Notes under the pieces: model-generated | What the model was told of the DNA's origin: nothing | Databases searched by the model: none | The model's input: the letters and a program-made list of their open reading frames with translations, nothing else | Part shown: positions 52,968-60,783 of the stretch, piece after piece | How positions within the stretch are numbered: the first letter of the stretch is position 1 | Layout: the number at the start of each line of letters is the position of its first letter | Assembly: GCF_002003465.1 (NCBI RefSeq) | Contig: NZ_BDDQ01000035.1 | Span: 1-60,783, forward strand | Length of the DNA stretch: 60,783 bases | DNA from: Caenibacillus caldisaponilyticus | Lineage (GTDB): Bacteria > Bacillota > Bacilli > Bacillales > Sporolactobacillaceae | Direction: 5' to 3' | Program-made: the position numbers and the translations under genes

Positions 52968-54494
52968 TCATTCATCAATATCGCGGCCCTTTTTCTTTTT
53001 ATGGCTTAAGCGCCAGGTATCGAGGGGCCTGAGCTGTTGGGGACGGATGCCTTGTTGGTTGTAAGGCAATCGGACAAAGGCGTCTTTTAAGTCGCGGACG
53101 CGATATGGAAAGAAAGGTTCGATGTAAGGGCGCCCGAGCGATTTCAAGGTCAATAAATGCGCGACGATCAGGCCGAAGCAAGCGCCGATGCCGATCAATC
53201 CCCAAAAGGCCGCGGCGATGAGAAACGGGAAGCGCAGCAAGCGGACGGTGTTGTTCATCTTGTAGTTCGGCGTTGTAAAGGAGGCGAGCGCCCCCATGCC
53301 GACGAGAATGAGCAGGATATTGCTCGTCAAGTTGGCTTGCACCGACGCCGTGCCGATGACGATGCCGCCGACGATGCCGATTGTTTGCCCGACTTTGGTC
53401 GGCAAGCGGACACCGGCTTCCCGCAAGACTTCGATGGTGATTTCCATGAAGAACGCCTCGACAAAAGGCGGAAACGGAATGCCCATGCGCGAGGAAATGA
53501 TCGTGCCGATCAAGCTTTTCGGGATCAATTGATAATGATAGGTTAAGACGGCGACATAAAGCGGGGTCGCCAATACCGAAAACGCAACAGAGGCCAGGCG
53601 GATCATGCGGAACGCCGACGCCAAATACCACGTCAGCGCGTAATCGTCAAACGCGCTGAAGAATTCGACAATGGTCGTCGGACCCATGAGCGCCAGCGGC
53701 GAGCCGTCGACGAGCATGGCGATTTTTCCTTCCACCAGTCCGGAAACGACCCGGTCGGGCCGCTCGGTGTCGAGGAGCTGCGGAAAGGGGGAATGGTTGT
53801 TGTCGGCGACCATTTGCGTGATGAAGGAACTGTCGATGACTTGATCGTATTGGATGTCTTTGAGCCGTTGCGTGAGCGTGTTCAAGTTTTCTTTATTCGC
53901 GATCCCTTCGATGTAGATGACGGCGATGCGCGATTTGGTCAATTTACCGACGACGACTTCTTTGATTCTGAGCTCGGAGATCGGGAGGCGCTTGCGTATT
54001 AAATATAAATTCGGCTCGAGCGATTCAACGAAACTTTCCTTCGGGCCGATGACGCTGAACTCCACTTCCGGTGCATCGACTTGCCGGCCGCTTTTGGCGA
54101 CCGTTTCTAACAAGATCCCGTTTGCCTCGTTTTGGTTTTCTTGAATCAGAACGTATCCCCGCAACAGCTTTTCTTTCATTTCTTTGACGTCTTTGGTGTG
54201 AATGACGGTTGTGTACGGCAAATCCGGAATCAAGTCTTCGAGCGTTGCCGCTTCCGATTTTAATAAATAGCGGGTGACATCGCGGTGCATTGTCTCGGTG
54301 TCGATGAGCGGTTTGACGTAAGAAATGCGCACCGTCATATTTTTTAAGGCATGGTCCCGGGAAACGAAGTCCTTTGATTGGCGCAAATCGTTGAACAAGT
54401 CAGCGAGCGAGCGTTCGGAATCGGCAGGCGCTTGCCGGCCGGCTGTTTCATCGCCCATAGACCTTTTTTTCCTTTTTCGCGTAAACCACATCAT
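52968..54494 (-). CDS. Germination receptor A subunit (GerAA family)
   Basis: A 508-aa protein with a large hydrophilic N-terminal domain (1-260) and five or so C-terminal membrane helices, the GerAA layout. GerAA-type subunits form the oligomeric ion channel of the receptor. Family motifs: RIAVIYIEGIANKENL, PQLLDTERPDRVVSGLVEGKIAMLVDGSP (read at about 228-255), and FFMEITIEVLREAG with VGQTIGIVGG. The ATG overlaps the stop of the small upstream gene by four bases. Length is normal. Confidence 0.95.
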   Translation of the reverse strand: MMWFTRKRKKRSMGDETAGRQAPADSERSLADLFNDLRQSKDFVSRDHALKNMTVRISYVKPLIDTETMHRDVTRYLLKSEAATLEDLIPDLPYTTVIHTKDVKEMKEKLLRGYVLIQENQNEANGILLETVAKSGRQVDAPEVEFSVIGPKESFVESLEPNLYLIRKRLPISELRIKEVVVGKLTKSRIAVIYIEGIANKENLNTLTQRLKDIQYDQVIDSSFITQMVADNNHSPFPQLLDTERPDRVVSGLVEGKIAMLVDGSPLALMGPTTIVEFFSAFDDYALTWYLASAFRMIRLASVAFSVLATPLYVAVLTYHYQLIPKSLIGTIISSRMGIPFPPFVEAFFMEITIEVLREAGVRLPTKVGQTIGIVGGIVIGTASVQANLTSNILLILVGMGALASFTTPNYKMNNTVRLLRFPFLIAAAFWGLIGIGACFGLIVAHLLTLKSLGRPYIEPFFPYRVRDLKDAFVRLPYNQQGIRPQQLRPLDTWRLSHKKKKGRDIDE

Positions 54495-54694
54495 GAGTGT
54501 CCGCCCTTCTTATTCCTTTTTTCCGGTGGATTGGACAATTCATCGGCGAGCACCATCAGGAACGGCACAACCAGCAGCCATAGTGAGATGACGACGATCA
54601 AGGCGGTGGCGAGAGCGTCCCATCGGAATTGGACCGCGACGAAAAAGAGTATAAACATCGGAAACATTGAGTAGATCATGGCGGCTACTAACAT
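54491..54694 (-). CDS. Small two-helix membrane protein of the ger operon (D subunit-like)
   Basis: A 67-aa protein with two hydrophobic helices (IYSMFPMFILFFVAVQF and ALIVVISLWLLVVPFLMVL) and a short charged tail (PPEKRNKKGG). Small two-helix D proteins are known beside several Bacillus germinant receptor operons and change receptor activity. Here the gene is first in the operon and overlaps the A subunit by ATGA. The ATG follows GAGGGTGA. Confidence 0.75.
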   Translation of the reverse strand: MLVAAMIYSMFPMFILFFVAVQFRWDALATALIVVISLWLLVVPFLMVLADELSNPPEKRNKKGGHS

Positions 54695-54830
54695 GGTTCA
54701 CCCTCGCAAAGGACGAATGGCTTAAATGCATGATTCGAAATTGGCGGCGTCTCACCTTTTACCGATTGAATCCACCGTTTGTGCAAGAAAGGGATGTCAC
54801 TTTCCCCTGAATAATAATGTTCTCAGGCAT

Positions 54831-55874
54831 TCACCAATTTTTTCTTTTTAGTGTCAAAGCATCGCGATCGACCGTTAACGGCGGTTGCTCGAACCAACCG
54901 TGATCGAGCATGATTTTCACTCCATCGTGGGCAAATCGTCCGATTTCCGCCGCGAGCCGGGCATAGAGCAAGGTCAGGTCGGGGCGCGGGCTTTGAGCGA
55001 TGGACATGCCGTATTCACCGATTCCGTATGCAGAAAGCGCGCCGATATGGTACATCATGAGCTTGTCGGAAAAAGGGGGTTCCGTAGAATCTAAAACCTG
55101 TTCGTCCCAAGGCATGGGGGCCCGAAGGAACTCTTTGTTCAACACATCCGAAAAGGCATCGATATGTTTTTTGGAAATATCGCGGCCCCTGATCATATAC
55201 GCCCGGACATCATCGGATTGCGCGACTTGACTGAAGCCGATCGACAAGGCTTTTCCGATCGTATTTCTTTTAATGTTGTATACCAAGCTCGTGATTTCTT
55301 GCGCCATGAGCGGCCGGGCTTTTCCGATCAAGCCCTTTAAAAAACTCTTTTCTTCAACAGTCTGATTTTGTTTCGAATTTGTGATGTAGGGCGGGCGAAC
55401 GTAAAGACCTTTTTCTAAGGCCGTTTTTTTCGCGTTACGGTGTAAGTCCTTCGCCATGACCAAACTTTTGGAGTAAAAGTCGACGATGTCGAGCCTCGCC
55501 GATTGGGTGAGCATGAGGCCGGTCTGCGTCAAGAGAAATTTCGCCATGTCCAAGATATAATCGAGAAAGAAAGCGTCCGAATAAAGGCGCGGCGCATCCG
55601 TATTGACGTCTTTGTCGGTAAAGCCATTGGGCAAGGTGATGCTTTCCGAGCTAAAAAAATCGGTCACCTTTTGGACATCAAATAAGGCAAGGTTTTTCGC
55701 TTCATGTAATATCCTTTCAATATCCGGATCTTCGACTTTGGCGAGAAAATATTTCAAGCCGCACAAGGTCATGGTACCCCGCATATAGGTGATCCAAAGA
55801 TTGCTCAACTCTGCGACGGTCAGGGGTTGCTTGGGTTTGCCTTTGAAGGCGTCAAGCCAGTTGCTTCCCGTCAT
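54831..55874 (-). CDS. DUF3231 family protein
   Basis: A 347-aa mostly helical protein of the DUF3231 family, made of two similar ferritin-like four-helix halves. The repeated start motif LSNLWITYMRGTMTLCGLKYFLAKVEDPDIERIL in the first half has its counterpart ITSLVYNIKRNTIGKALSIGF in the second. The family is common in spore formers and has no assigned function. ATG at 55874 is preferred over the ATG six bases upstream because AAAGGAAG needs the spacing. It lies 136 bases before the ger operon on the same strand. Confidence 0.85.
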   Translation of the reverse strand: MTGSNWLDAFKGKPKQPLTVAELSNLWITYMRGTMTLCGLKYFLAKVEDPDIERILHEAKNLALFDVQKVTDFFSSESITLPNGFTDKDVNTDAPRLYSDAFFLDYILDMAKFLLTQTGLMLTQSARLDIVDFYSKSLVMAKDLHRNAKKTALEKGLYVRPPYITNSKQNQTVEEKSFLKGLIGKARPLMAQEITSLVYNIKRNTIGKALSIGFSQVAQSDDVRAYMIRGRDISKKHIDAFSDVLNKEFLRAPMPWDEQVLDSTEPPFSDKLMMYHIGALSAYGIGEYGMSIAQSPRPDLTLLYARLAAEIGRFAHDGVKIMLDHGWFEQPPLTVDRDALTLKRKNW

Positions 55875-56572
55875 GGCCATCTTCCTTTCAGTCGGAAATA
55901 CCGCGAGATGTTCCCGTCTCTCTAGCGCGAACGCTAAAGCGTCAACGTGGATGAATCCTTGTCTTAGTATGCCAATGTTGTTTAAAAATATTAAAAAACG
56001 TGGGGCGGAAGGCGGTATCACCCATGGCTTGAGAAGCCGGTGCCGGCCGGCGAGAAGATGGCCACGCTCTGGATAAATGGCGCAGGCGAACAGGTGGAGA
56101 ATTGAAAAGCGTGGGGCAAAACGGTGCAGGGCTTCGGCAACATACAAGAAGGGGCGTTTAGAGCATTGAAAACTATCAGGAGCAACGGAAACGAGCGGAT
56201 GCGGGGGCGGCTATGGTCGTCGGAATGCATCCTTCGGCGCTACATTCGGATGCACCGTCAATGGTATGCTCGACCGATTGGGAATGGATGATCGGGACGG
56301 ATGGCGGAGAAACGGGCGGCTTCCAAAAGCGCTCGTTCGCCGGAGAGAAAATGTGGTCAATATCGCATCAGCGCTCGTTCATCGGAAAAGCATGTGATCA
56401 ATATCCGGTTAAGGAACGCATTTGAAAAGCGGTTTGGGAGCTGAAATGAGGGTGAATCCGTTCGACCGACGGCTGTTGCTGCTTGTTCACGAGAGTCCGG
56501 TCCATCTTGCGCGGCGAACAAGAAGAAACCCGGCTGTGAACAGCCGGGTGTGCAAACCGGGCGCAAAACAGG
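55875..56572. other. Gene-free stretch with an imperfect tandem repeat
   Basis: About 700 bases without a secure gene. It holds two tandem, about 80 per cent identical units of 41-42 bases (56329-56370 and 56371 to about 56411), each starting GCGCTCGTTC and containing ATGTG-x-TCAATATC. Confidence 0.5.
56520..56551 (-). terminator. Terminator of the YkoP-like gene
   Basis: Nine-base stem ACCCGGCTG with CAGCCGGGT, followed on the minus strand by TTTCTTCTTG. Confidence 0.75.
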
Positions 56573-57205
56573 TTAATTAATCGGGGGGTTGGATTTGGGC
56601 AGCGGTTCGGAAGTTTTTTTGCCGGCGTATTCCAAAAAACGTTGGCGGGAAACGGCGACGATTTTCGGCGACAGCAGTTCGGTTTTTTGCCGCAATCGCT
56701 TCCGGCCGTTCGGATGCATGATGCCCATCAACATCCGCAAATAAAATTGCTGATAGGATCGCCCCAATCCCTTCGGCAGATCGATGACGCTGAACCCGAA
56801 CTGTGTGGCGCCGCGATGCATCAAAGAGATGCCGTACAATCCTTTGTAGTGCGCGTATTCCGGGCGGGCGACCGTTTCGCTCAGATGGTGAAACGTCGTC
56901 TTCAGCATTTTGAGCATCGTCGTGATCATATGCATCGTATTTTTGGACTGCAGCGCCGTTTCGAGGAGCAGGCGGTTGTTAAAATGCAATTGGAGCACGG
57001 GGTCACCTTTTTCGATGGTGACGCCGTCATCCAGCCGAATGGTCGGCCCTTTATAAATGATCGGCCTTATGTATAGCATTTCTTGTTTATTGTCCGCTTG
57101 GACTTTGGCTAACCGATAATATAGGCGTTCCCAGGCCGAATACGTGTTGAGGATGAGCTTCCTCGGGCCTTTGATCTCTTTCATGTCTTTGTTTTTCACG
57201 TCCAT
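56573..57205 (-). CDS. YkoP-like protein
   Basis: A 210-aa protein with the YkoP domain: an N-terminal helix (SAWERLYYRLAKV), then YKGPTIRLDDGVTIEKGDPVLQLHFNN and YKGLYGISLMHRGATQFGF. In B. subtilis ykoP belongs to a cluster with a polysaccharide deacetylase-like gene; its biochemical function is unknown. Here it stands alone, with a basic C-terminal tail. A plausible GGAAGGGGAT site precedes the ATG. Confidence 0.7.
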   Translation of the reverse strand: MDVKNKDMKEIKGPRKLILNTYSAWERLYYRLAKVQADNKQEMLYIRPIIYKGPTIRLDDGVTIEKGDPVLQLHFNNRLLLETALQSKNTMHMITTMLKMLKTTFHHLSETVARPEYAHYKGLYGISLMHRGATQFGFSVIDLPKGLGRSYQQFYLRMLMGIMHPNGRKRLRQKTELLSPKIVAVSRQRFLEYAGKKTSEPLPKSNPPIN

Positions 57206-57376
57206 GGTCCATCCCCTTCCCGTTGATTGACGGTGCGGGTATGTAACATCCGCTTTACAATGATTATAACATGATAAAAGTCGGCAAAAAAATGGCTTTA
57301 TTTTAAATGTTTAGGAGGAGCTTTACCTTTGCTCGCGAGCATTTTCCGCCGCGGACCGCATCGCGTTCACTTTTTT

Positions 57377-58291
57377 CTATGAACCTTGGCCGACGCTTTT
57401 CTCCTTGGTGTTTGGAACGGGTTTAGGCGAGCGGTTGACAAGAAGGATGCCGCTGACGATGGCGATTAATCCGACGATCAAGGAGACGGTGAGCGGTTCG
57501 TGCAACAGTAGCGTGCCCGACAATACGGCGACCAAAGGCACGAGGAAGGTGAACGCGGCCACCCGGCTCGCCTCGCCGGCGTTGATAAGGGTAATGTAAG
57601 CGAGCCATGCCGCGGGAATGCCGAGGATGGCGCCGTAAGCCAACCCGCTCAAAAAGAGGCCATTCCAAGTAATGGAAGAGACGTGTTCATACCCACAGCC
57701 GACCGCGGTCATCACCAAGCCGCCGAGCGCGGATTGCATCGCGACGAGCCAATAGGGATCGACGCGATTCGAAACCTTTTTGACGTAGACGACGCCGATC
57801 GCCCAGCTCAAGGCGGTGGCGAGGGCAAGGACGATGCCGAGCACGGAAACATGGCCGGTGAGCCCGCCGATGCTGATGATCACCACTCCGATAAATCCGA
57901 GAATGAGTCCGCCGATTTTCCGCACGGTCATTTTTTCCCCAAGCCACCACCACGAAAAGAGGCCGATCAATACGGGCTGGACATAGACAAGCACGGTGAA
58001 CAAACCTTCCGGCAAATAGTTGAGCCCAACGGTTTGCATGCCGAAGAACAGGGCGACATTGAAGAAGGCCGAGATGCTATAAACGGCCCAGTTCTTTTTA
58101 AGGTTTAATTTTTTGAGCGAAGGCAAGAGGGCGATGCCGAGCAAGATGCCGCCCACGAGCGCGCGCAGCCCGGAGAAAATGACGGGCGGGGTGTATTGCA
58201 GTGTGACTTTATATATCGGCCAGCTCAGCCCCCAAACCAAGATGAGAAACGTCAGCAAGAAAGCCTTTTTTGCCGCTGTCAAGGGTTTCAC
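57377..58291 (-). CDS. EamA-family transporter (DMT superfamily)
   Basis: A 304-aa membrane protein with ten helices in two EamA repeats (FLILVWGLSWPIYKVTLQYTPP opens the first; ALSWAIGVVYVKKV opens the second). Such carriers export amino acids or other small metabolites; the substrate is unknown. GTG at 58291 is chosen behind GGGAGGAAAGGAA; the TTG further upstream overlaps the ribosome site. Confidence 0.9.
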   Translation of the reverse strand: MKPLTAAKKAFLLTFLILVWGLSWPIYKVTLQYTPPVIFSGLRALVGGILLGIALLPSLKKLNLKKNWAVYSISAFFNVALFFGMQTVGLNYLPEGLFTVLVYVQPVLIGLFSWWWLGEKMTVRKIGGLILGFIGVVIISIGGLTGHVSVLGIVLALATALSWAIGVVYVKKVSNRVDPYWLVAMQSALGGLVMTAVGCGYEHVSSITWNGLFLSGLAYGAILGIPAAWLAYITLINAGEASRVAAFTFLVPLVAVLSGTLLLHEPLTVSLIVGLIAIVSGILLVNRSPKPVPNTKEKSVGQGS

Positions 58292-58902
58292 TCGTTCCTT
58301 TCCTCCCAACGCATGATGGTTCTGTGCTTCCAGCGTTTGCCGCGAGTTTTAAATGAACGTGGAGCTTTTCCATTTGGCAGGCGCGTTCGCACGGCCGACA
58401 TTCCATTCACAAAGGATGAGTTCTTAAGGAAGGATGCGCGTTTTATTGATGAGCAAGCAAGGGCTGTTGCGCACGTAGCGGGCGATAATGGCCGATTGAC
58501 AACGTGGACAAACGATATTTTTTAATCCTTTACCGTCCGCAAGCGCTGCGCTCGCCGCCTTATGGTTGTGCGCCTCCTTAATTTGTTATTGTCCGGCATG
58601 AGGCGGTTTGTGACAAGCGATTCGCTCCAAGGCTTATGGAGCCATGGATCGGAAATAACGAAGGACAAGAAAAGAGGGTGTGGAGCAGGTCGTTCGGCAA
58701 ACCGAGCCGCACCATTGTCTGCCGGCACCGTGGCGTCGCCGTCGTGCAAAGTGCCGCCTCCGCTTGCCGGCGCTTGTCGGAAAAAGGGTGGCCGCAAGCG
58801 TCAGCGTTTTTTCAGTATCCTGGCGTATGCGGGCGCTCGGCGAATAAAACGCCGCGAAAGGATCATCCTAAAGCCGACATCAGAGAGCGGGAGGAATGGC
58901 AA
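58292..58902. other. Intergenic stretch, nothing recognised
   Basis: About 600 bases between divergent genes. No structured RNA or secure gene was found. Confidence 0.4.
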
Positions 58903-59190
58903 ATGGATCAATCCTTTAGAGAAAAGGTCGAGGACGCGACGCGCGCCGTCGAACAAGCTTTTCAAAACCCAAACGAGGCCGCGGACTATTTGGACCGGGC
59001 CAGGCATGATTTGCGCGACGCTTATGATTTGGCAAGGCGCACGAATGACCCCGGACGGATTCAACAGGTGCACGATGCGGCCAACGCGGTCGCACAAGCG
59101 AAAAACGCGGCTAACCAACCTCATCAAGACCGCTCGCAGACGAACAACGCGATTGATCAAGCGATTCGCGCCTGCAAGCAAATTCATTGA
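58903..59190 (+). CDS. Small helical protein of unknown function
   Basis: A hydrophilic, fully helical 95-aa protein with few hydrophobic residues, rich in alanine, glutamine and asparagine in its second half (AVAQAKNAANQPHQ). A GGGAGGAA site stands seven bases before the ATG, and a terminator lies 110 bases after the stop, so it is probably a real gene. I do not recognise its family; a spore-related role is possible but unproven. Confidence 0.65.
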   Translation: MDQSFREKVEDATRAVEQAFQNPNEAADYLDRARHDLRDAYDLARRTNDPGRIQQVHDAANAVAQAKNAANQPHQDRSQTNNAIDQAIRACKQIH

Positions 59191-59300
59191 GTGGCGGGAC
59201 CGGTCTTGTCGCCATCGGTATTGCCAGATGGAAGATTAGGGCGTAAGCGTTGTTTACCCGATGTGGGTACAAAGGCCGTTTAATCGCTGCGCACGAGGAG

Positions 59301-59326
59301 GCCCCTGGAAACAGGGGTTTTATTTA
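59301..59326 (+). terminator. Terminator after the small helical protein gene
   Basis: CCCCTG-GAAA-CAGGGG followed by TTTTATTTAA. Confidence 0.75.
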
Positions 59327-59364
59327 ATTTAATCAAAAGCGGTTTGTCTGGCACTGAATTTTTT

Positions 59365-59580
59365 TCATTTTAAGATCAATGTTGCGGAGCCTTTCAAACC
59401 GCCTATTTTTTTATAAATGGCCCTCATGCATGTCTTTGTCCCATTCTTCACTTCCTCGATCAATTCGCGGATGAAAGCATGGTCCCATTTGCGGAAACCA
59501 AAACCCTTCACAGCAAAGAATGTCGATCTCACGTTTGTGACCGGCGGAGGCAACTTGTTGATCGGAAGCTCTATAATCAA
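59365..59580 (-). CDS. Doubtful 71-aa frame
   Basis: It starts at TTG with no ribosome site and reads protein-like text (FFAVKGFGFRKWDHAFIREL, GLKGSATLILK). It may be the remnant of a gene, since composition around it is more AT-rich than average. No family was recognised. Confidence 0.2.
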   Translation of the reverse strand: MIIELPINKLPPPVTNVRSTFFAVKGFGFRKWDHAFIRELIEEVKNGTKTCMRAIYKKIGGLKGSATLILK

Positions 59581-59778
59581 AATGTTAGAATTGACTTAAT
59601 GGATCTTATCGGGAAAGTGCCATCAAGCCGGCCATCGTTTATCGCGATCCCAACGGACAAGCTTTTTTTGTGCCGCTCCGTCGATTGGTTGTCGGGATGA
59701 ATGCTATGGATGGATTGAGGTAGATGGCGTTTTTTTTTCGTTGAACATTCATGATATCTACAATAGGGGGGATCCGTT

Positions 59779-60132
59779 ATAAAAAAATCGCTTCTTGCTT
59801 TCTGCCTGCTTTTGTTCATGGCGTCAGGGTGTTTAAAGGAAACCATGGTATACAGAGAGAAACCGTTTATCAAAGATTTTTTGGCCGATGACAAAGGTTA
59901 CTTTTCGATCTTTGAAATCGGTTACGAAATAAGCGATGAGGAGTTTGCAAAAAGGGGAATCGACAATCTGCAACGGATTAGATATGAAAGCAGTTTAAGG
60001 TCTGCCAAAGAAACTGTGCCGAGCATCAAAACCACCAGAACCCCTTATTTTATAATTTTTGATGACAAAAAAATCGTTCTTGAAACCCACCATCCTGATG
60101 AGGTGTTTCGATTTTTAAAAGGGAAGCAATGA
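59779..60132 (+). CDS. Small lipoprotein with apparent ATA start codon
   Basis: A 117-aa protein with a textbook lipoprotein signal, reading (I)KKSLLAFCLLLFMASGC, then a soluble domain (KGYFSIFEIGYEISDEEF and TPYFIIFDDKKIVLETHHPDEVFRFL). The last motif resembles the end of small thioredoxin-like lipoproteins. The only codon giving a complete signal peptide is ATA at 59779, seven bases after AGGGGGG; an in-frame stop at 59764-59766 excludes anything further upstream. Starts at TTG 59812 or ATG 59818 would cut the signal and have no ribosome site. Confidence 0.6.
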   Translation: MKKSLLAFCLLLFMASGCLKETMVYREKPFIKDFLADDKGYFSIFEIGYEISDEEFAKRGIDNLQRIRYESSLRSAKETVPSIKTTRTPYFIIFDDKKIVLETHHPDEVFRFLKGKQ

Positions 60133-60437
60133 TCCCTTATAAAGGGTTGTGCTAAGCGAGGGTGACTTTTTGGTTCATCCTCTTTTCTGGTTTGGTTTGC
60201 CAGAGGGGAGCGTTCCGAACGGCCAAGGCGGCAGCGCAGGTCTCGCCATCCTTTTTGCTTAACGGCTGGGCGCGGAATGCCCCCATTGATGGGCGGCTCT
60301 GAGTTTTTCGGCATAGGTTTGGTTTTCCAGCGGTTTTGGCATAGATAAGTTTTCGGCCGCTTTCGCTATTCCGGGACCCACTGTTATGACCTAGAGCGTC
60401 CATTATACCGTCCGATCCACAGACGCCGTTTTTGGCG
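60133..60437. other. Gap before the right-hand IS element
   Basis: No gene or structured element is recognised in about 300 bases. Confidence 0.4.
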
Positions 60438-60783
60438 ATGATGTATAAAATTTTGTGTAAAGCATTTTGCTAGAACAAAAGAAAAAAGGTAGGGTATTCT
60501 CTGATTTGGACCACAACACATTCCAGAGAAAGGAGTACCCTACCTATGTCTAAAAGAAGTATACCGAATGTCGACTGGGCAAATCAACTGGAAAATGCCA
60601 TTCGTCAGTTTGTAAAAGAAAAATTAGAACTGATTATGCGGGAAGAAATGAAAAATTTCCTCGAAATCGAACAGGCTGGAACGCCGAATATGAGAAACGG
60701 CTACTATCAGCGAAATCTAGATACACAATATGGCCGGATTGAGGGTCTTTTGGTTCCAAGAGACCGAAACGGGGAATTTCAAA
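60438..60783 (+). mobile_element. IS256-family insertion sequence, truncated by window edge
   Basis: The left end begins at about 60438 with GATGATGTATAAAATTTTGTG, followed by about 100 non-coding bases and the transposase gene. The rest lies outside the window. Confidence 0.8.
60546..60783 (+). CDS. IS256-family transposase, N-terminal part
   Basis: The first 79 codons of a DDE transposase: MSKRSIPNVDWANQLEN, then VKEKLELIMREEMKNFL, NMRNGYYQRNL and YGRIEGLLVPRDRNGEF, the IS256 pattern of helical start, RNGYY and VPRDR motifs. AAAGGAG lies 11 bases or so before the ATG. The frame is open to the window edge. The sequence differs clearly from the left-hand transposase, so two IS256 types live in this genome. 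Confidence 0.88.
   Translation, partial: MSKRSIPNVDWANQLENAIRQFVKEKLELIMREEMKNFLEIEQAGTPNMRNGYYQRNLDTQYGRIEGLLVPRDRNGEFQ

Noticed and set aside
1-60783. CRISPR array
   Set aside because: No series of short, evenly spaced repeats was seen; the only repeats are single pairs.
1-60783. Composite transposon bounded by the two edge IS elements
   Set aside because: The two transposases are clearly different, and the interior is mostly core Bacillales genes (proC, topB, comK, splAB).

Overview
The window reads as chromosomal DNA of a spore-forming, competence-capable member of the Bacillales (Bacillaceae-like) with moderate-to-high GC. The evidence is the splAB spore photoproduct lyase operon, a comK homologue, a complete spore germination receptor operon (D-A-B-C subunits), a SleB/YkvT-type LysM hydrolase, a tcyABC cystine transporter, a BmrCD-type drug exporter and a proline T-box. 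Many starts are GTG or TTG behind strong GGAGG sites. The species cannot be fixed from this sequence. Both ends lie inside IS256-family transposase genes of two different types, so the window is probably a draft contig that broke at repeats.

Layout. 1-355: truncated IS256-type element. 0.6-5.3 kb: splAB, an M29 aminopeptidase, an empty-looking stretch with a strong promoter, comK. 5.9-9.2 kb: proC under a Pro T-box, an SDR oxidoreductase, a propeller-like protein, a decayed gene. 9.4-16.2 kb: amidohydrolase plus permease pair, DUF488, DHFR-like, glycosidase-like and DUF2269 proteins. 16.4-22.7 kb: 1-Cys peroxiredoxin, an exported helical-repeat protein, an HtrA-like protease with a zinc-ribbon/TPR membrane partner, an SDR-type threonine dehydrogenase, a YfhD-like small protein. 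22.8-26.3 kb: topB and a lipoprotein copper nitrite reductase (nirK) behind an Fnr-type box.

27.0-33.8 kb is the most unusual block and looks like a defence island. It holds a WYL-domain regulator and a HIRAN-domain protein, each with its own terminator. These are followed by a tightly overlapping operon of a coiled-coil protein, an McrB-like AAA+ NTPase (broken by one extra A in an A7 run) and a DUF2357/PD-(D/E)XK nuclease of McrC type. I read it as a Type IV, coiled-coil McrBC-like system.

33.8-36.6 kb: a YodB-like HxlR regulator with a LigB-type dioxygenase, a YceI protein and an FMN reductase; a GTAAGT motif recurs in their promoters. 36.7-42.4 kb: adaptor, ATPase and permease of a MacAB/YknXYZ-type exporter, a two-component pair, a PepSY-type membrane protein. 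42.5-46.4 kb: a BmrCD-like heterodimeric exporter preceded by a 27-codon leader peptide, an attenuator terminator and a matching antiterminator sequence; the second subunit carries a one-base deletion. 46.7-49.9 kb: LysM/SleB hydrolase and tcyABC. 50.0-55.9 kb: germination receptor operon and a DUF3231 protein. 56.5-60.2 kb: YkoP-like protein, EamA transporter, small orphans, and a lipoprotein whose only sensible start codon is ATA. 60.4 kb to the end: second IS256-family element.

Two genes, the McrB-like NTPase and the BmrD-like exporter subunit, are each broken by a single base. Sequencing error must be excluded before either is called a true pseudogene. All family assignments come from reading the translated sequences; no database search was possible.
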